Shown: piece by piece, positions 47,786-57,670 of the stretch
Layout of the letters: every line of letters begins with the position of its first letter
Numbering within the stretch: position 1 is the stretch's first letter
DNA from: Cherax quadricarinatus
Taxonomy: Eukaryota > Arthropoda > Malacostraca > Decapoda > Parastacidae
DNA length: 64,000 nt
Assembly (NCBI RefSeq): GCF_038502225.1
Contig: NC_091292.1
Location: 51,805,992 to 51,869,991 of the forward strand
Direction: 5' to 3'
Made by a program: the position numbers and the translations under genes
Notes under the pieces: model-generated
Told to the model about the DNA's origin: nothing
Seen by the model: the letters and a program-made list of their open reading frames with translations, nothing else
Database searches by the model: none

Positions 47786-48382
47786 ACCCTCACGGCCACA
47801 GGTGGAGCAGAACTTCTTGTCCTTGGTAGGACAATCATTTGTGGTGTGTAAGTATGAGTAACAATTATAGCACTGTGAGATATGTTGGAATTTCTCTGCT
47901 TCGATGAAGGCTGGGTTGATGTGGAAATAGTGAATAGCCAGGCCTTCAGCGAGAGCTCTGGCTGCCATGTTGACGTCACTGAAGGTGACCTTCAGCATGG
48001 ATGAAGCATTAGGTATTTTAGTAATGAAGTCCACCTTGGCCCAAGGGTTCTTTGCTTCGATAGATGACTTGATTTCTTCAGTGGCCTGTACAGTGATAAG
48101 GTTGTCGAGTCGCTTGAGGAACACAGTTCTCCTGGCCCTCAGTGCTGGGGAATTCAAGACAAGAAATCCCTGCTCTCGTAGAGTGGTAGTAGCAGTGGTG
48201 GTAAGTAGTTTCTCAGCCTCTGTGTCGTCTGTACAGACGACAACAAAGGCCTCTTTGAGCGATAAAATCGCATTACATTTGACTTGCAGCCTGCCACTAA
48301 CGACAGCTGCAAGTGCTAGTTTGGACGACTCATTGGTTATACCACTCGCTGGTTTGATCTTTACTCTGTTAGAGTAATGCAT
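47786..48382 (-). CDS. LINE ORF1 (Gag-like, zinc knuckle), cut by the gap
   Basis: ATG at 48382 and 199 codons without a stop up to the gap. The middle part (ARRTVFLKRLDNLITVQATE and WAKVDFITKIPNASSMLKVT) looks like an RNA-binding domain. It is followed by FQHISQCYNCYSYLHTTNDC (a CCHC knuckle) and FCSTCGREG, the start of a second knuckle at the gap. This is an ORF1 nucleocapsid protein of a non-LTR element; the matching ORF2 is not visible. A paralogue lies at 57671-58488. The start codon is 38 bp from a retrozyme-like unit. Confidence 0.72.
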
Positions 48383-48410
48383 CGTGAGTAAGCAGTGCCT
48401 GGATGACTGA

Positions 48411-48787
48411 TGACTGAAGATTGAGACACTTATGCAGCATATGGGAATCTTTATTCAGGAAACGTTTCGCCACACAGTGGCTTCATCAGTCCAATACAAA
48501 GAGGAAGGCGAAAGGAGAGGAGGAGAATGAGGTAATCAGTCCCTCAACCTGGAGTCGATGTGTTCAGTCCATCAATCTTGTAGATTGTATAGCATAGGGC
48601 CGTAGACGTGGCTTATATACTGTAGTAAGGTGACGTGAAGCAGGTGGAGGCGGGGTCATAGTGGTACCATCCACTAGTCGAAGTAGGTCTTCGTCCAAAG
48701 GTTGAACAAGTGCTGAAGAATTCTTTGTAACAAGATCCCATGATGCTGCAGTGTCTGACAGTTGTGATGAATGGTTTGAAAAACCGT
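48411..48787 (-). mobile_element. Retrozyme-like unit, inverted relative to the array
   Basis: A nearly full unit on the minus strand of the family that makes up the plus-strand array. It meets the array head to head at 48787/48788 (gaaaaaccg, then tatataagcc). It differs from array units at a few positions (acagtt/acaact, ctgcag/cggcag). Confidence 0.85.
48449..48501 (-). ncRNA. Hammerhead ribozyme motif, type I
   Basis: Minus strand: outer cttt/aaag, inner gga/tcc, core CTGATGA, helix II gccac/gtggc with a tgt loop, GAAACGTT. Identical to the array motif. Confidence 0.85.
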
Positions 48788-51700
48788 ATATAAGCCACGT
48801 CTACGGCCCTATGCTGTACATTCTACAAGATTGATGGACTGAACACATCGACTCCAGGTTGAGGGACTGATTACCTCATTCTCCTCCTCTCCTTACGCCT
48901 TCCTCTTTGTATTGGACTGATGAAGCCACTGTGTGGCGAAACGTTTCCTGAATAAAGATTCCCATATGCTGCATAAGTGTCTCAATCTTCAACTTGTCGG
49001 TTTTTCAAACCATTCATCACAACTGTCAGACACGGCAGCATCGTGGGGTCTTGTTACAAAGAATTCTTCAGCACTTGTTCAACCTTTGGACGAAGACCTA
49101 CTTCGACTAGTGGATGGTACCACTATGACCCCGCCTCCATCTGCTTCACGTCACCTCACTACAGTATATAAGCCACGTCTACGGCCCTATGCTGTACATT
49201 CTACAAGATTGATGGACTGAACACATCGACTCCAGGTTGAGGGACTGATTACCTCATTCTCCTCCTCTCCTTACGCCTTCCTCTTTGTATTGGACTGATG
49301 AAGCCACTGTGTGGCGAAACGTTTCCTGAATAAAGATTCCCATATGCTGCATAAGTGTCTCAATCTTCAACTTGTCGGTTTTTCAAACCATTCATCACAA
49401 CTGTCAGACACGGCAGCATCATGGGGTCTTGTTACAAAGAATTCTTCAACACTTGTTCAACCTTTGGACGAAGACCTACTTCGACTAGTGGATGGTACCA
49501 CTATGACCCCGCCTCCATCTGCTTCACGTCACCTCACTACAGTATATAAGCCACGTCTACGGCCCTATGCTGTACATTCTACAAGATTGATGGACTGAAC
49601 ACATCGACTCCAGGTTGAGGGACTGATTACCTCATTCTCCTCCTCTCCTTACGCCTTCCTCTTTGTATTGGACTGATGAAGCCACTGTGTGGCGAAACGT
49701 TTCCTGAATAAAGATTCCCATATGCTGCATAAGTGTCTCAATCTTCAACTTGTCGGTTTTTCAAACCATTCATCACAACTGTCAGACACGGCAGCATCAT
49801 GGGGTCTTGTTACAAAGAATTCTTCAGCACTTGTTCAACCTTTGGACGAAGACCTACTTCGACTAGTGGATGGTACCACTATGACCCCGCCTCCATCTGC
49901 TTCACGTCACCTCACTACAGTATATAAGCCACGTCTACGGCCCTATGCTGTACATTCTACAAGATTGATGGACTGAACACATCGACTCCAGGTTGAGGGA
50001 CTGATTACCTCATTCTCCTCCTCTCCTTACGCCTTCCTCTTTGTATTGGACTGATGAAGCCACTGTGTGGCGAAACGTTTCCTGAATAAAGATTCCCATA
50101 TGCTGCATAAGTGTCTCAATCTTCAACTTGTCGGTTTTTCAAACCATTCATCACAACTGTCAGACACGGCAGCATCATGGGGTCTTGTTACAAAGAATTC
50201 TTCAGCACTTGTTCAACCTTTGGACGAAGACCTACTTCGACTAGTGGATGGTACCACTATGACCCCGCCTCCATCTGCTTCACGTCACCTCACTACAGTA
50301 TATAAGCCACGTCTACGGCCCTATGCTGTACATTCTACAAGATTGATGGACTGAACACATCGACTCCAGGTTGAGGGACTGATTACCTCATTCTCCTCCT
50401 CTCCTTACGCCTTCCTCTTTGTATTGGACTGATGAAGCCACTGTGTGGCGAAACGTTTCCTGAATAAAGATTCCCATATGCTGCATAAGTGTCTCAATCT
50501 TCAACTTGTCGGTTTTTCAAACCATTCATCACAACTCTCAGACACGGCAGCATCATGGGGTCTTGTTACAAAGAATTCTTCAACACTTGTTCAACCTTTG
50601 GACGAAGACCTACTTCGACTAGTGGATGGTACCACTATGACCCCGCCTCCATCTGCTTCACGTCACCTCACTACAGTATATAAGCCACGTCTACGGCCCT
50701 ATGCTGTACATTCTACAAGATTGATGGACTGAACACATCGACTCCAGGTTGAGGGACTGATTACCTCATTCTCCTCCTCTCCTTACGCCTTCCTCTTTGT
50801 ATTGGACTGATGAAGCCACTGTGTGGCGAAACGTTTCCTGAATAAAGATTCCCATATGCTGCATAAGTGTCTCAATCTTCAACTTGTCGGTTTTTCAAAC
50901 CATTCATCACAACTGTCAGACACGGCAGCATCATGGGGTCTTGTTACAAAGAATTCTTCAGCACTTGTTCAACCTTTGGACGAAGACCTACTTCGACTAG
51001 TGGATGGTACCACTATGACCCCGCCTCCATCTGCTTCACGTCACCTCACTACAGTATATAAGCCACGTCTACGGCCCTATGCTGTACATTCTACAAGATT
51101 GATGGACTGAACACATCGACTCCAGGTTGAGGGACTGATTACCTCATTCTCCTCCTCTCCTTACGCCTTCCTCTTTGTATTGGACTGATGAAGCCACTGT
51201 GTGGCGAAACGTTTCCTGAATAAAGATTCCCATATGCTGCATAAGTGTCTCAATCTTCAACTTGTCGGTTTTTCAAACCATTCATCACAACTGTCAGACA
51301 CGGCAGCATCGTGGGGTCTTGTTACAAAGAATTCTTCAGCACTTGTTCAACCTTTGGACGAAGACCTACTTCGACTAGTGGATGGTACCACTATGACCCC
51401 GCCTCCATCTGCTTCACGTCACCTCACTACAGTATATAAGCCACGTCTACGGCCCTATGCTGTACATTCTACAAGATTGATGGACTGAACACATCGACTC
51501 CAGGTTGAGGGACTGATTACCTCATTCTCCTCCTCTCCTTACGCCTTCCTCTTTGTATTGGACTGATGAAGCCACTGTGTGGCGAAACGTTTCCTGAATA
51601 AAGATTCCCATATGCTGCATAAGTGTCTCAATCTTCAACTTGTCGGTTTTTCAAACCATTCATCACAACTGTCAGACACGGCAGCATCATGGGGTCTTGT

Positions 51701-52016
51701 TACAAAGAATTCTTCAGCACTTGTTCAACCTTTGGACGAAGACCTACTTCGACTAGTGGATGGTACCACTATGACCCCGCCTCCATCTGCTTCACGTCAC
51801 CTCACTACAGTACATAAGCCACGTCTACGGCCCTATGCTGTACATTCTACAAGATTGATGGACTGAACACATCGACTCCAGGTTGAGGGACTGATTACCT
51901 CATTCTCCTCCTCTCCTTACGCCTTCCTCTTTGTATTGGACTGATGAAGCCACTGTGTGGCGAAACGTTTCCTGAATAAAGATTCCCATATGCTGCATAA
52001 GTGTCTCAATCTTCAA
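48788..52016 (+). mobile_element. Tandem array of 378-bp hammerhead units (candidate retrozyme)
   Basis: Nine hammerhead motifs spaced exactly 378 bp apart, with eight full unit intervals and a partial unit at each end. Unit order: hammerhead, aataaagattcccatatgc, cttgtcggttttt, cagacacggcagcatc, gacgaagacctacttcgac (a perfect short hairpin), a TATA-like tatataag, gttgagggactgattacctc, next hammerhead. Units are almost identical (gtgggg/atgggg, cagcac/caacac and tatata/tacata differences). There is no long ORF: the 95-codon frame in each unit is too short and unlike known proteins. The array ends at 52016, inside a CR1 ORF2 on the other strand. Confidence 0.88.
48905..51981 (+). ncRNA. Nine hammerhead ribozymes, 378-bp period
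   Basis: Motifs of 53 bp start at 48905, 49283, 49661, 50039, 50417, 50795, 51173, 51551 and 51929. Fold: outer helix I cttt/aaag, internal loop gtatt/tgaat, inner helix I gga/tcc, core CTGATGA, helix II gccac/gtggc (tgt loop), GAAA, and ACGT as a minimal stem III. Predicted cleavage follows U17, between 48945 and 48946 in the first copy and every 378 bp after it. All nine are identical by eye. Cleavage of a multi-unit transcript would release 378-nt monomers. Confidence 0.85.
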
Positions 52017-53491
52017 TTGCTTCAGTCTTTCTATCTGCTTCACAACCATTTCACTAGTGACTGTGATGTTACATAATTTATCTTCATCTAGCCCACTATA
52101 AAAATTAATTACTGGAATATTGTTAGTGTCTTCCTGTGTAAAAACCGAGAGAAAATAATTATTTAAAATCGAGCACATTTCATTCTCTTTGTCAGTAAGA
52201 TGCCCATAGTTATTTTTAAGGAGACCTATCTTATCTCTAACTTTTGATCTATAGACCTGGAAAAAACTCTTTGGGTTAGTTTTAGAATCCCTAGCAACTT
52301 CAATTTCATAGTCCCTTTTTGCTTTTCTTATCCCCTTTTTAATGTCCCTCTTAATGTCAACATAGTGATTCATAAGATGACCCTCACCTCTTTTGATACG
52401 CCTATAAATTCCTTTCTTATGCCCTAGTAGATATTTCAGCCTATTATTCATCCATTTTGGGTCATTTCTATTTGATCTAAATTCTCTATATGGGATAAAC
52501 GTTCTTTGAGCAGCATGTATTGTGTTCAGAAAACTGTCATATTGATAGCTCTCATCGTTACCCCAGTCAACAGATGATAAGTGTTCTCTAAGCCCATCGT
52601 AATCTGCTAAGCGAAAATCTGGGACTGTTACTGAGTTATCGCTACTATCGTACTTCCATTCAATGCTAAATGTAATTGATTTGTGGTCGCTAGCACCCAG
52701 TTCCTCTGAAATTTCTAAATTATTAACACGGGATTCATTGTTTGCCAGAACTAAGTCAAGCGGGTTATTTCCCCTTGTAGGTTCTGTCACAAACTGCTTC
52801 AAAAAACAATCCTGAACTACTTCTATGAAGTCATATGATTCTAAATTCCCAGTCAAGAAATTCCAATCAATATGACTAAAGTTAAAGTCTCCTAGAATTA
52901 CTACATTATCGTGCCTTGTGGCCTTAAGAATTTCCTCCCATTGTAGTCTCCCTTGGTCCCTATCTAAGTTTGGGGGACGGTATATCACTCTTAAAATCAG
53001 TTTTTCATGCCCCTCTGAAAATTCTATCCAAACAGACTCTGTATGTGTTACTTTAGACTTAATACCCGTTTTTATGCAACAGTTCAAGCGATCTCGGACA
53101 TACAATGCCACCCCACCCCCCTTCTGATACTTCTATCTACTTGGAACAATTTAAAACCCTGAATGTGACATTCCGCAGGCATGTCCCGACTTTTTGAATT
53201 AAACCACGTCTCAGTTAAGGCAAATACATCAATGTTACCTGCACTTGCGACTAATCTCAACTCGTCCATCTTATTCCTAGCACTACGGCTATTAGCATAA
53301 TAAACATTGAAAGACTCTCCTTTCTCTTTACCCTTCCTGCTCATTTCTGTTTTTCTACTAAACCTATTACTGTCCTTATCACCCAATGTCACTGGCTTTT
53401 CAATATCTACCTCGTTCTGCTTATTACTAGTTCCTTTAGAACTCATAATATTACTACACTGGGACTTCACTGTTTTCCTGCCAAAACCCAT
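52017..53491 (-). pseudogene. CR1-like ORF2 endonuclease and linker, one frameshift, truncated
   Basis: 53491-53115 gives FNVYYANSRSARNKMDELRL, VFALTETWFNSKSRD and FQVDRSIRRG. A frameshift in a C-rich run at about 53111-53125 leads to 53111-52017: VALYVRDRLNC, LILRVIYRPPNLDR, VVILGDFNFSHIDW, DLVLANNESRV and GASDHKSITFSI, then the linker (DPKWMNNRLKYLLGHKKGIY, FFQVYRSKVRDKIGLL) to VVKQIERLKQLK, where the array starts. The APE active-site residues (TETW, GDFN, SDH) are present. RT is missing. Confidence 0.85.
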
Positions 53492-53505
53492 ACCACTAAC
53501 TATTC

Positions 53506-54053
53506 CTAGTTTAAAGTCCTAACAGCTCCCTCCTCTGCAGTGGCCAGTGCTCCCACCCCAGACCTAGATAAGTGAACCCCATCCTTGGCATACATGTCAT
53601 TTCTGCCATAGAAGAGGTCCCAGTTGTCAATGAATGTTACCGCATTTTCCTTACAGTATTTGTCCAGCCAGCAATTGACACCAATTGCCCTGGACAACCA
53701 TTCATTTACAACTCCTCTCCGTGGCAAAATACCACATATGACAGGGTTCCCACCCTTCCTCCTAATTATTTCTATTGCTGACCTATACCTGCTAATCAGG
53801 TCTTCACTCCTACGTCTGCCAACATCGTTGCCTCCAGCACTGAGACAGATAATAGGATTGCTCCCATTACCTCTCATGATGTCATCCAGACGGCTAACAA
53901 TATCCTCCATCCCAGCCCCAGGAAAGCAAACTCTCTGTCTCCTACTCCTGTCCTTCAAGCAGAACGCCCTATCCATATACCTAACTTGGCTATCCCCAAC
54001 AACAACAATATTCTTACCTTCCTTGATGTCGTTCGTCGTGACGTTCCCAGTTT
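53506..54053 (-). pseudogene. CR1-like ORF1, SGNH/GDSL esterase domain
   Basis: The minus frame from about 54048 reads KEGKNIVVVGDSQVRYMDRA (GDSQ is the catalytic-serine block). It continues RQRVCFPGAGMEDIVSRLDD, CLSAGGNDVGRR (the GxND block) and YAKDGVHLSRSGVGAL (the DxxH block), ending AVRTLN. All SGNH catalytic blocks are present, as in the esterase of CR1 ORF1 proteins. The N-terminal half is missing at the junction with the retrozyme-like unit. Confidence 0.8.
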
Positions 54054-54471
54054 GATGAAATTAAGACACATGTGCAACATCTGGGTATCTTTATTGTAGA
54101 CGTTTCGCCATCCAGTGGCTTTATCAATAGAAATTCTAGGACATAACTTGAAGACAGTAGAACTATGTACAGAAGATGAGGTAATCAGTCCCTCAACCTA
54201 GGAGTAGGTGCGAAGAGCACCATAGTCGTGGAGATTGTGAAGCAGAAGAAAGGAGCCTGGCGCTTATATAATAACGTCAGGTGTAGCAGACGAAGGCATA
54301 GTCACTGGTAGGCGGGATTCCCCAGTGGAAGTAGGTCCTTCCCAAAGAGATGGGTTAGTAGTAGTAGTAGTTGTCGTAGCCGTGAAGGTTATGTACATGT
54401 CCTCAGAATCAAGATTCCATGATGTTGCAGTGTCTGACAAGTTGTGTAAGAATGGTATATAATACCGACAA
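54054..54471 (-). mobile_element. Retrozyme-like unit, 418 bp, U3-A8 subfamily
   Basis: One full minus-strand unit, bounded by gatgaaattaagacacat at 54054 and again at 54472. It contains a hammerhead motif at 54089-54135, the gaggtaatcagtccctcaac block, a TATA-like cttatataataac, gaagtaggtcc, a short tagtagtagtag run and gtcagacactgcaac (reversed). It is related to the inverted repeat at 46987-47362. Confidence 0.82.
54089..54135 (-). ncRNA. Hammerhead motif with U3-A8 core
   Basis: Minus strand: core TTGATAA, helix II gccac/atggc type, GAAACGTC, then tac. Upstream bases read ttctattgat, so the helix I partner is cta-like or shifted by one relative to the gta of 47283; the outer cttt is also lost. 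Activity is doubtful. Confidence 0.5.
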
Positions 54472-54701
54472 GATGAAATTAAGACACATGTGCAACATCT
54501 GGGTATCTTTATTGTAGACGTTTCGCCATCTTCTGTACATAGTTCTACTGTCTTCAAGTTATGTCCTAGAATTTGTATTGATAAAGCCACTGGATGGCGA
54601 ACGTCTACAATAAAGATACCCAGATGTTGCACATGTGTCTTAATTTCATCATTTCGGTATTATATACCATTCTTACACAACTTGTCAGACACTGCAACAG
54701 T
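54472..54701. mobile_element. Two partial retrozyme-like units in inverted orientation
   Basis: 54472-54529 is the start of a minus unit, broken inside helix II (gccat, then cttctgtacat). 54530-54701 is a plus-strand partial unit. Arms 54473-54529 and about 54594-54651 are inverted copies. Confidence 0.75.
54572..54615 (+). ncRNA. Hammerhead-like motif, one core A missing
   Basis: TTGATAA at 54578-54584, helix II, then GAACGTC where the family has GAAACGTC. Loss of one core adenosine should abolish cleavage. Confidence 0.55.
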
Positions 54702-54784
54702 GCATCACTGAAAGTTTCAGGGCCTGCAGCACCCAGTACCTTCGTCCATCTCCTGCACTCGAAGTTAAGTAAACAGTGACTTGA
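54702..54784. other. Short spacer
   Basis: Unassigned; no feature. Confidence 0.35.
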
Positions 54785-54975
54785 AGAATTGAGACACTTA
54801 TGCAACACATGGGAATCTTTATTGAAGAAACGTTTCGCCACACAGTGGCTTCATCAGTCCAATATAAAGTAGAATTGGGTAAGGAGAGGAGAAGTTTGAG
54901 GTAATCAGTCCCTCAATCTGGAATCGATGTGTTCAGTCCATCATTCTTGTAGGAAGTGCAGCATAGGAACGAACG
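54785..54975 (-). mobile_element. Retrozyme-like unit, truncated
   Basis: Minus-strand unit of the 378-bp family (gagacacttatgcaacacat, hammerhead, gaggtaatcagtccctcaa, gtgttcagtccatcattctt), cut near a short (aacg)n run at 54967-54983. Confidence 0.75.
54817..54869 (-). ncRNA. Hammerhead ribozyme motif, type I
   Basis: Core CTGATGA, helix II gccac/gtggc, GAAACGTT. Inner helix I is gga/tct with a G-U pair; the outer cttt/aaag is kept. Confidence 0.78.
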
Positions 54976-55029
54976 AACGAACGAAAGTTCAGGTAAGATC
55001 CCAAATGGGATGAGCGGGGAAGATGGGAC

Positions 55030-55265
55030 AGACGAAGAATAGTGGAAATATAAACACATATGCAGTATAATGTGATCCTTTATTGACAACGTTTCACCCA
55101 CACAGTGGGCTTTTTCAAGTCATAAACAGATCTACCTGGGGTGGAAGGTACGGGAGTATTTATAGTCATGTTCAGAATGTTGAGGTCAGGTGGAGAATGC
55201 TGCATCTGATGATCTACTGGGTGGGGTTATAGAGTCTTGGATAGCTTGGCAGGGGTATTGGACAA
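55030..55265 (-). mobile_element. Retrozyme-like unit, divergent subfamily
   Basis: Minus strand, hammerhead at 55078-55127 with a diverged body. It lies immediately upstream of the ORF1 at 55440. Confidence 0.6.
55078..55127 (-). ncRNA. Hammerhead motif with U3-A8 core
   Basis: Minus strand: inner helix I gac/gtc (perfect), core TTGAAAA (U3, A8), helix II gcccac/gtgggt with a tgt loop, GAAACGTT. Confidence 0.7.
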
Positions 55266-55439
55266 GTTGTGAGTAGACCTTCTGCAGTGTTCTATGTTCT
55301 TATGTGGGATAGCGATGAAGAAGTTTCTTGGCGAGTGGTTCAGCTATGTTATAGAAGACGTTGTTCTGGTTGAAACAACAACTTTTTTGTACGCACAGTA
55401 CACTTCAGCATCACAGTCCAGCACCACGTGGACAGACAC

Positions 55440-56890
55440 ATGGCTTCTGCCGAAAGGAAGAGGTCACGATGTTCCAGGGACACGACGGATGACTCGGATT
55501 TAGAAATGGACGACTCGGATTTAGAAATGTGGGGCGCAATCCTAGCGAAGAAGTTGCGAGACCACTCCGTGTCATCAGAGGAAAAGTCTCCAGTTCTGAC
55601 AAGCCTAACCATGCAGCCAGAGAATACGGAAGGATGGATCAGTGTGAACAGTAAGACACGCCGTCCCTCCAAGGAGCAGGTAAACCAGCTCAAATCACCT
55701 TCCAGATTCAAGGTAAAGGCTTATGGGGAACACAAAACCCACTACGGCGTGGTTACACACCTGGAAACACGGCACAAACTGAGGTTCAAGATATGGTTCA
55801 ACCTGAGGGGAGAACCAATACTGACTCCTATCAACAGGGAAATGCATATCACCTTGAAGAAAGTCATGGAGACAGACCGCTCCTTCACCCTGGAGGAACT
55901 GGATTCTCGGCAGGTCACCAAGGGTGTAGTGATGCGATACCCGCTGATGATGCCCATCGAGGCTGTAGCAGCTCACCCTAGTGTCGTGTCAGCTCAGCGT
56001 CTCAAGGCAAAATCGGCAGGCAATGCACCAACCCGGCAGGTCCTCATTCAGCATGTAGGACCGCTGCCATCCCAGCTGGACCTTGGTTCTTGGGGCAGGT
56101 ACGATGTTAGGACCTTCACGGCAGAACCAGTTCGCTGTTTCAAGTGCCAGCGTTACGGACACCTGGGTGCACTCTGTCCGAACAGAGTAATCTGCGGTGT
56201 CTGCAGCCAGCCCCACCCTACCGAGGAATGCATCGCCAAGCTGAAGAATGCATCGCCACCCACTCCACGATACCCGAATTGCAGGCAGAAACACCATGCC
56301 TGGAACCCTCGATGCCCTGAGAGGCTCACTAGAATTCGTGAGACCTGGAAGACACCAACGACGAGACAGCAGGCTACGGCAAAGCATCACCCTCAGCAGA
56401 TGATGGGTGCAGAGAATCCTGCCATATTGCAGAACTCATCAGGCAACCCAACTCAATACCCAGGAATTTCCGACCCTTGAAGACTCAGCCAGGCGTCATG
56501 AACAGGAGCATCCTCCCCCACTACCGCAACGAAGAAACAAAAAACATGAGGAACAAGCGGCGCCAACAGGAAACATCTGGGGAACGCAATCAGCAGACGG
56601 CACTACACGAGCCCCCACCGGCCTCCTTGCCAGGCACAGCCACTATGCAGGCTGTGGCTGCACCTCACCAGCAGATGCCGGATACACAACCTGGCATACA
56701 GCAACAGCCCACGGTGTGCACAGTGAAGAAATACAACCGTCAGCAGTCCCCACAGATTACGACAGCCCATATAATGTCCACTGCTTCGAACCCACCGACA
56801 ACGCAGGCCCTCAACAGAGAGGATCTCTTAACACTCATCAAGGCATTCACGGATATTATCTGCAACACAATCACCTCCACGGAACAATAG
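55440..56890 (+). pseudogene. LINE ORF1 (Gag-like, I/Jockey type) with zinc knuckles, frameshifted
   Basis: ATG at 55440; the frame is open to 56480 (about 346 codons). An acidic repeat near the N terminus (DDSDLEM twice) is followed by a central domain (FKVKAYGEHKTHYGVVTHLE and SFTLEELDSRQVTKGVVMRY) and then zinc knuckles CFKCQRYGHLGALC (from 56135) and CGVCSQPHPTEEC. A third knuckle (PNCRQKHHAWNPRC) has lost its first Cys (Tyr). The Pro/Gln-rich tail continues in other frames to 56890 (EDLLTLIKAFTDIICNTI), so about two frameshifts lie between 56400 and 56500. It would package LINE RNA. ORF2 is not visible downstream. Confidence 0.75.
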
Positions 56891-57059
56891 AGCATGTTCC
56901 GGCAGATGGTCAGCACACTCCTGAGGGTATGCCTACTGACAGAGCAGGAAGCAGTGGATGCCATGAATCCGCAGATTATCAGAGAGGACAGAGCCCAGTC
57001 CCCAGCTCAGGAAACAGCTGAGATGGAGTAACTTCAGTCGCTTATGAGGCACACTAGCT
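56891..57059. other. Unassigned sequence after ORF1
   Basis: Short stretch without a supported frame; possibly the ORF1-ORF2 spacer. Confidence 0.35.
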
Positions 57060-57310
57060 GAACTGACCGGAACTGTGCTTGAAAGAATAGTGAAATTCCA
57101 AACGCTTATATGCTGCAACAGTGAAGAATCAATTCTCCTTCAGGAGCCAGAGAAGGGTCATCTCAAGATTAAGACCCGTGCCAGGACCCTGGTCTTGGCG
57201 AACATTATACATATACATATACTGTTTGTATCGGCTTGACAAAGCTCCTGGGGAGCGAAACGTTGCCACAATAAAATGTCACATTAGTACTGCATTTCCA
57301 TTGTGTGTCC
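57060..57310 (+). mobile_element. Retrozyme-like unit, divergent subfamily
   Basis: Plus strand, hammerhead at 57224-57276 followed by aataaaatgtcac. It has little body similarity to the 378-bp unit. Confidence 0.55.
57224..57276 (+). ncRNA. Hammerhead motif with U3-A8 core
   Basis: Core TTGACAA at 57236-57242 (U3, A8), helix II gctcc/ggagc, GAAACGTT, inner helix I ggc/gcc (perfect). The tttgtat upstream and acaataaa downstream match the conserved loop and outer-helix region of the other motifs. Confidence 0.7.
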
Positions 57311-57670
57311 TTTCCACGAAGAATACTTTACATATTGTCAGTAATTGAGAACACACATACCAACATTGAGTGGGGAATTACTACGCTTCAGGCTGAGGTG
57401 AAGAGCTGGTTTGGACGTCAGGTGTCAGGAGGCTCACGTTATGTGTTGCGGAAGTGTGTTGTGTGTTTGGCTACACTTCACTGGTGATGGAGCCACTCTA
57501 GAGTCTTTTGAAGTCTCTCTTGGACATGTGGAATAGTTGCATTCTGAGGTTGTAGCAGTTCAGATTCGTCACGAGGTAAGATAGTGCGTTTTCAAAAGGA
57601 ATTTGGTGAGGTTTGGTGCAGGTGTACTTAACAGCTCCTTCTTTCATTAAGTGGAGCATATCAGCTGCTC
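57311..57670. other. Unassigned sequence
   Basis: No supported gene; probably LINE sequence downstream of the minus-strand ORF1. Confidence 0.35.

Larger units (their letters stand above)
52017..54053 (-). mobile_element. CR1-like LINE fragment with esterase ORF1, cut at both ends
   Basis: Minus strand: end of ORF1 (esterase) from 54053 to 53506, then ORF2 endonuclease and RT linker from about 53491 to 52017. The 5' side is cut by a minus retrozyme-like unit (54054 onward); the 3' side is cut inside the RT entry by the plus-strand array. Confidence 0.82.

Noticed and set aside
48933..51866. Repeated 95- and 64-codon ORFs in the 378-bp units as a tandem gene family
   Set aside because: The units are nearly identical as DNA, both frames are open only by chance, there are no recognisable domains, and the frames run through the ribozyme itself.
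48788..52016. CRISPR array
   Set aside because: The repeats are 378 bp without variable spacers, and the surrounding genome is eukaryotic.
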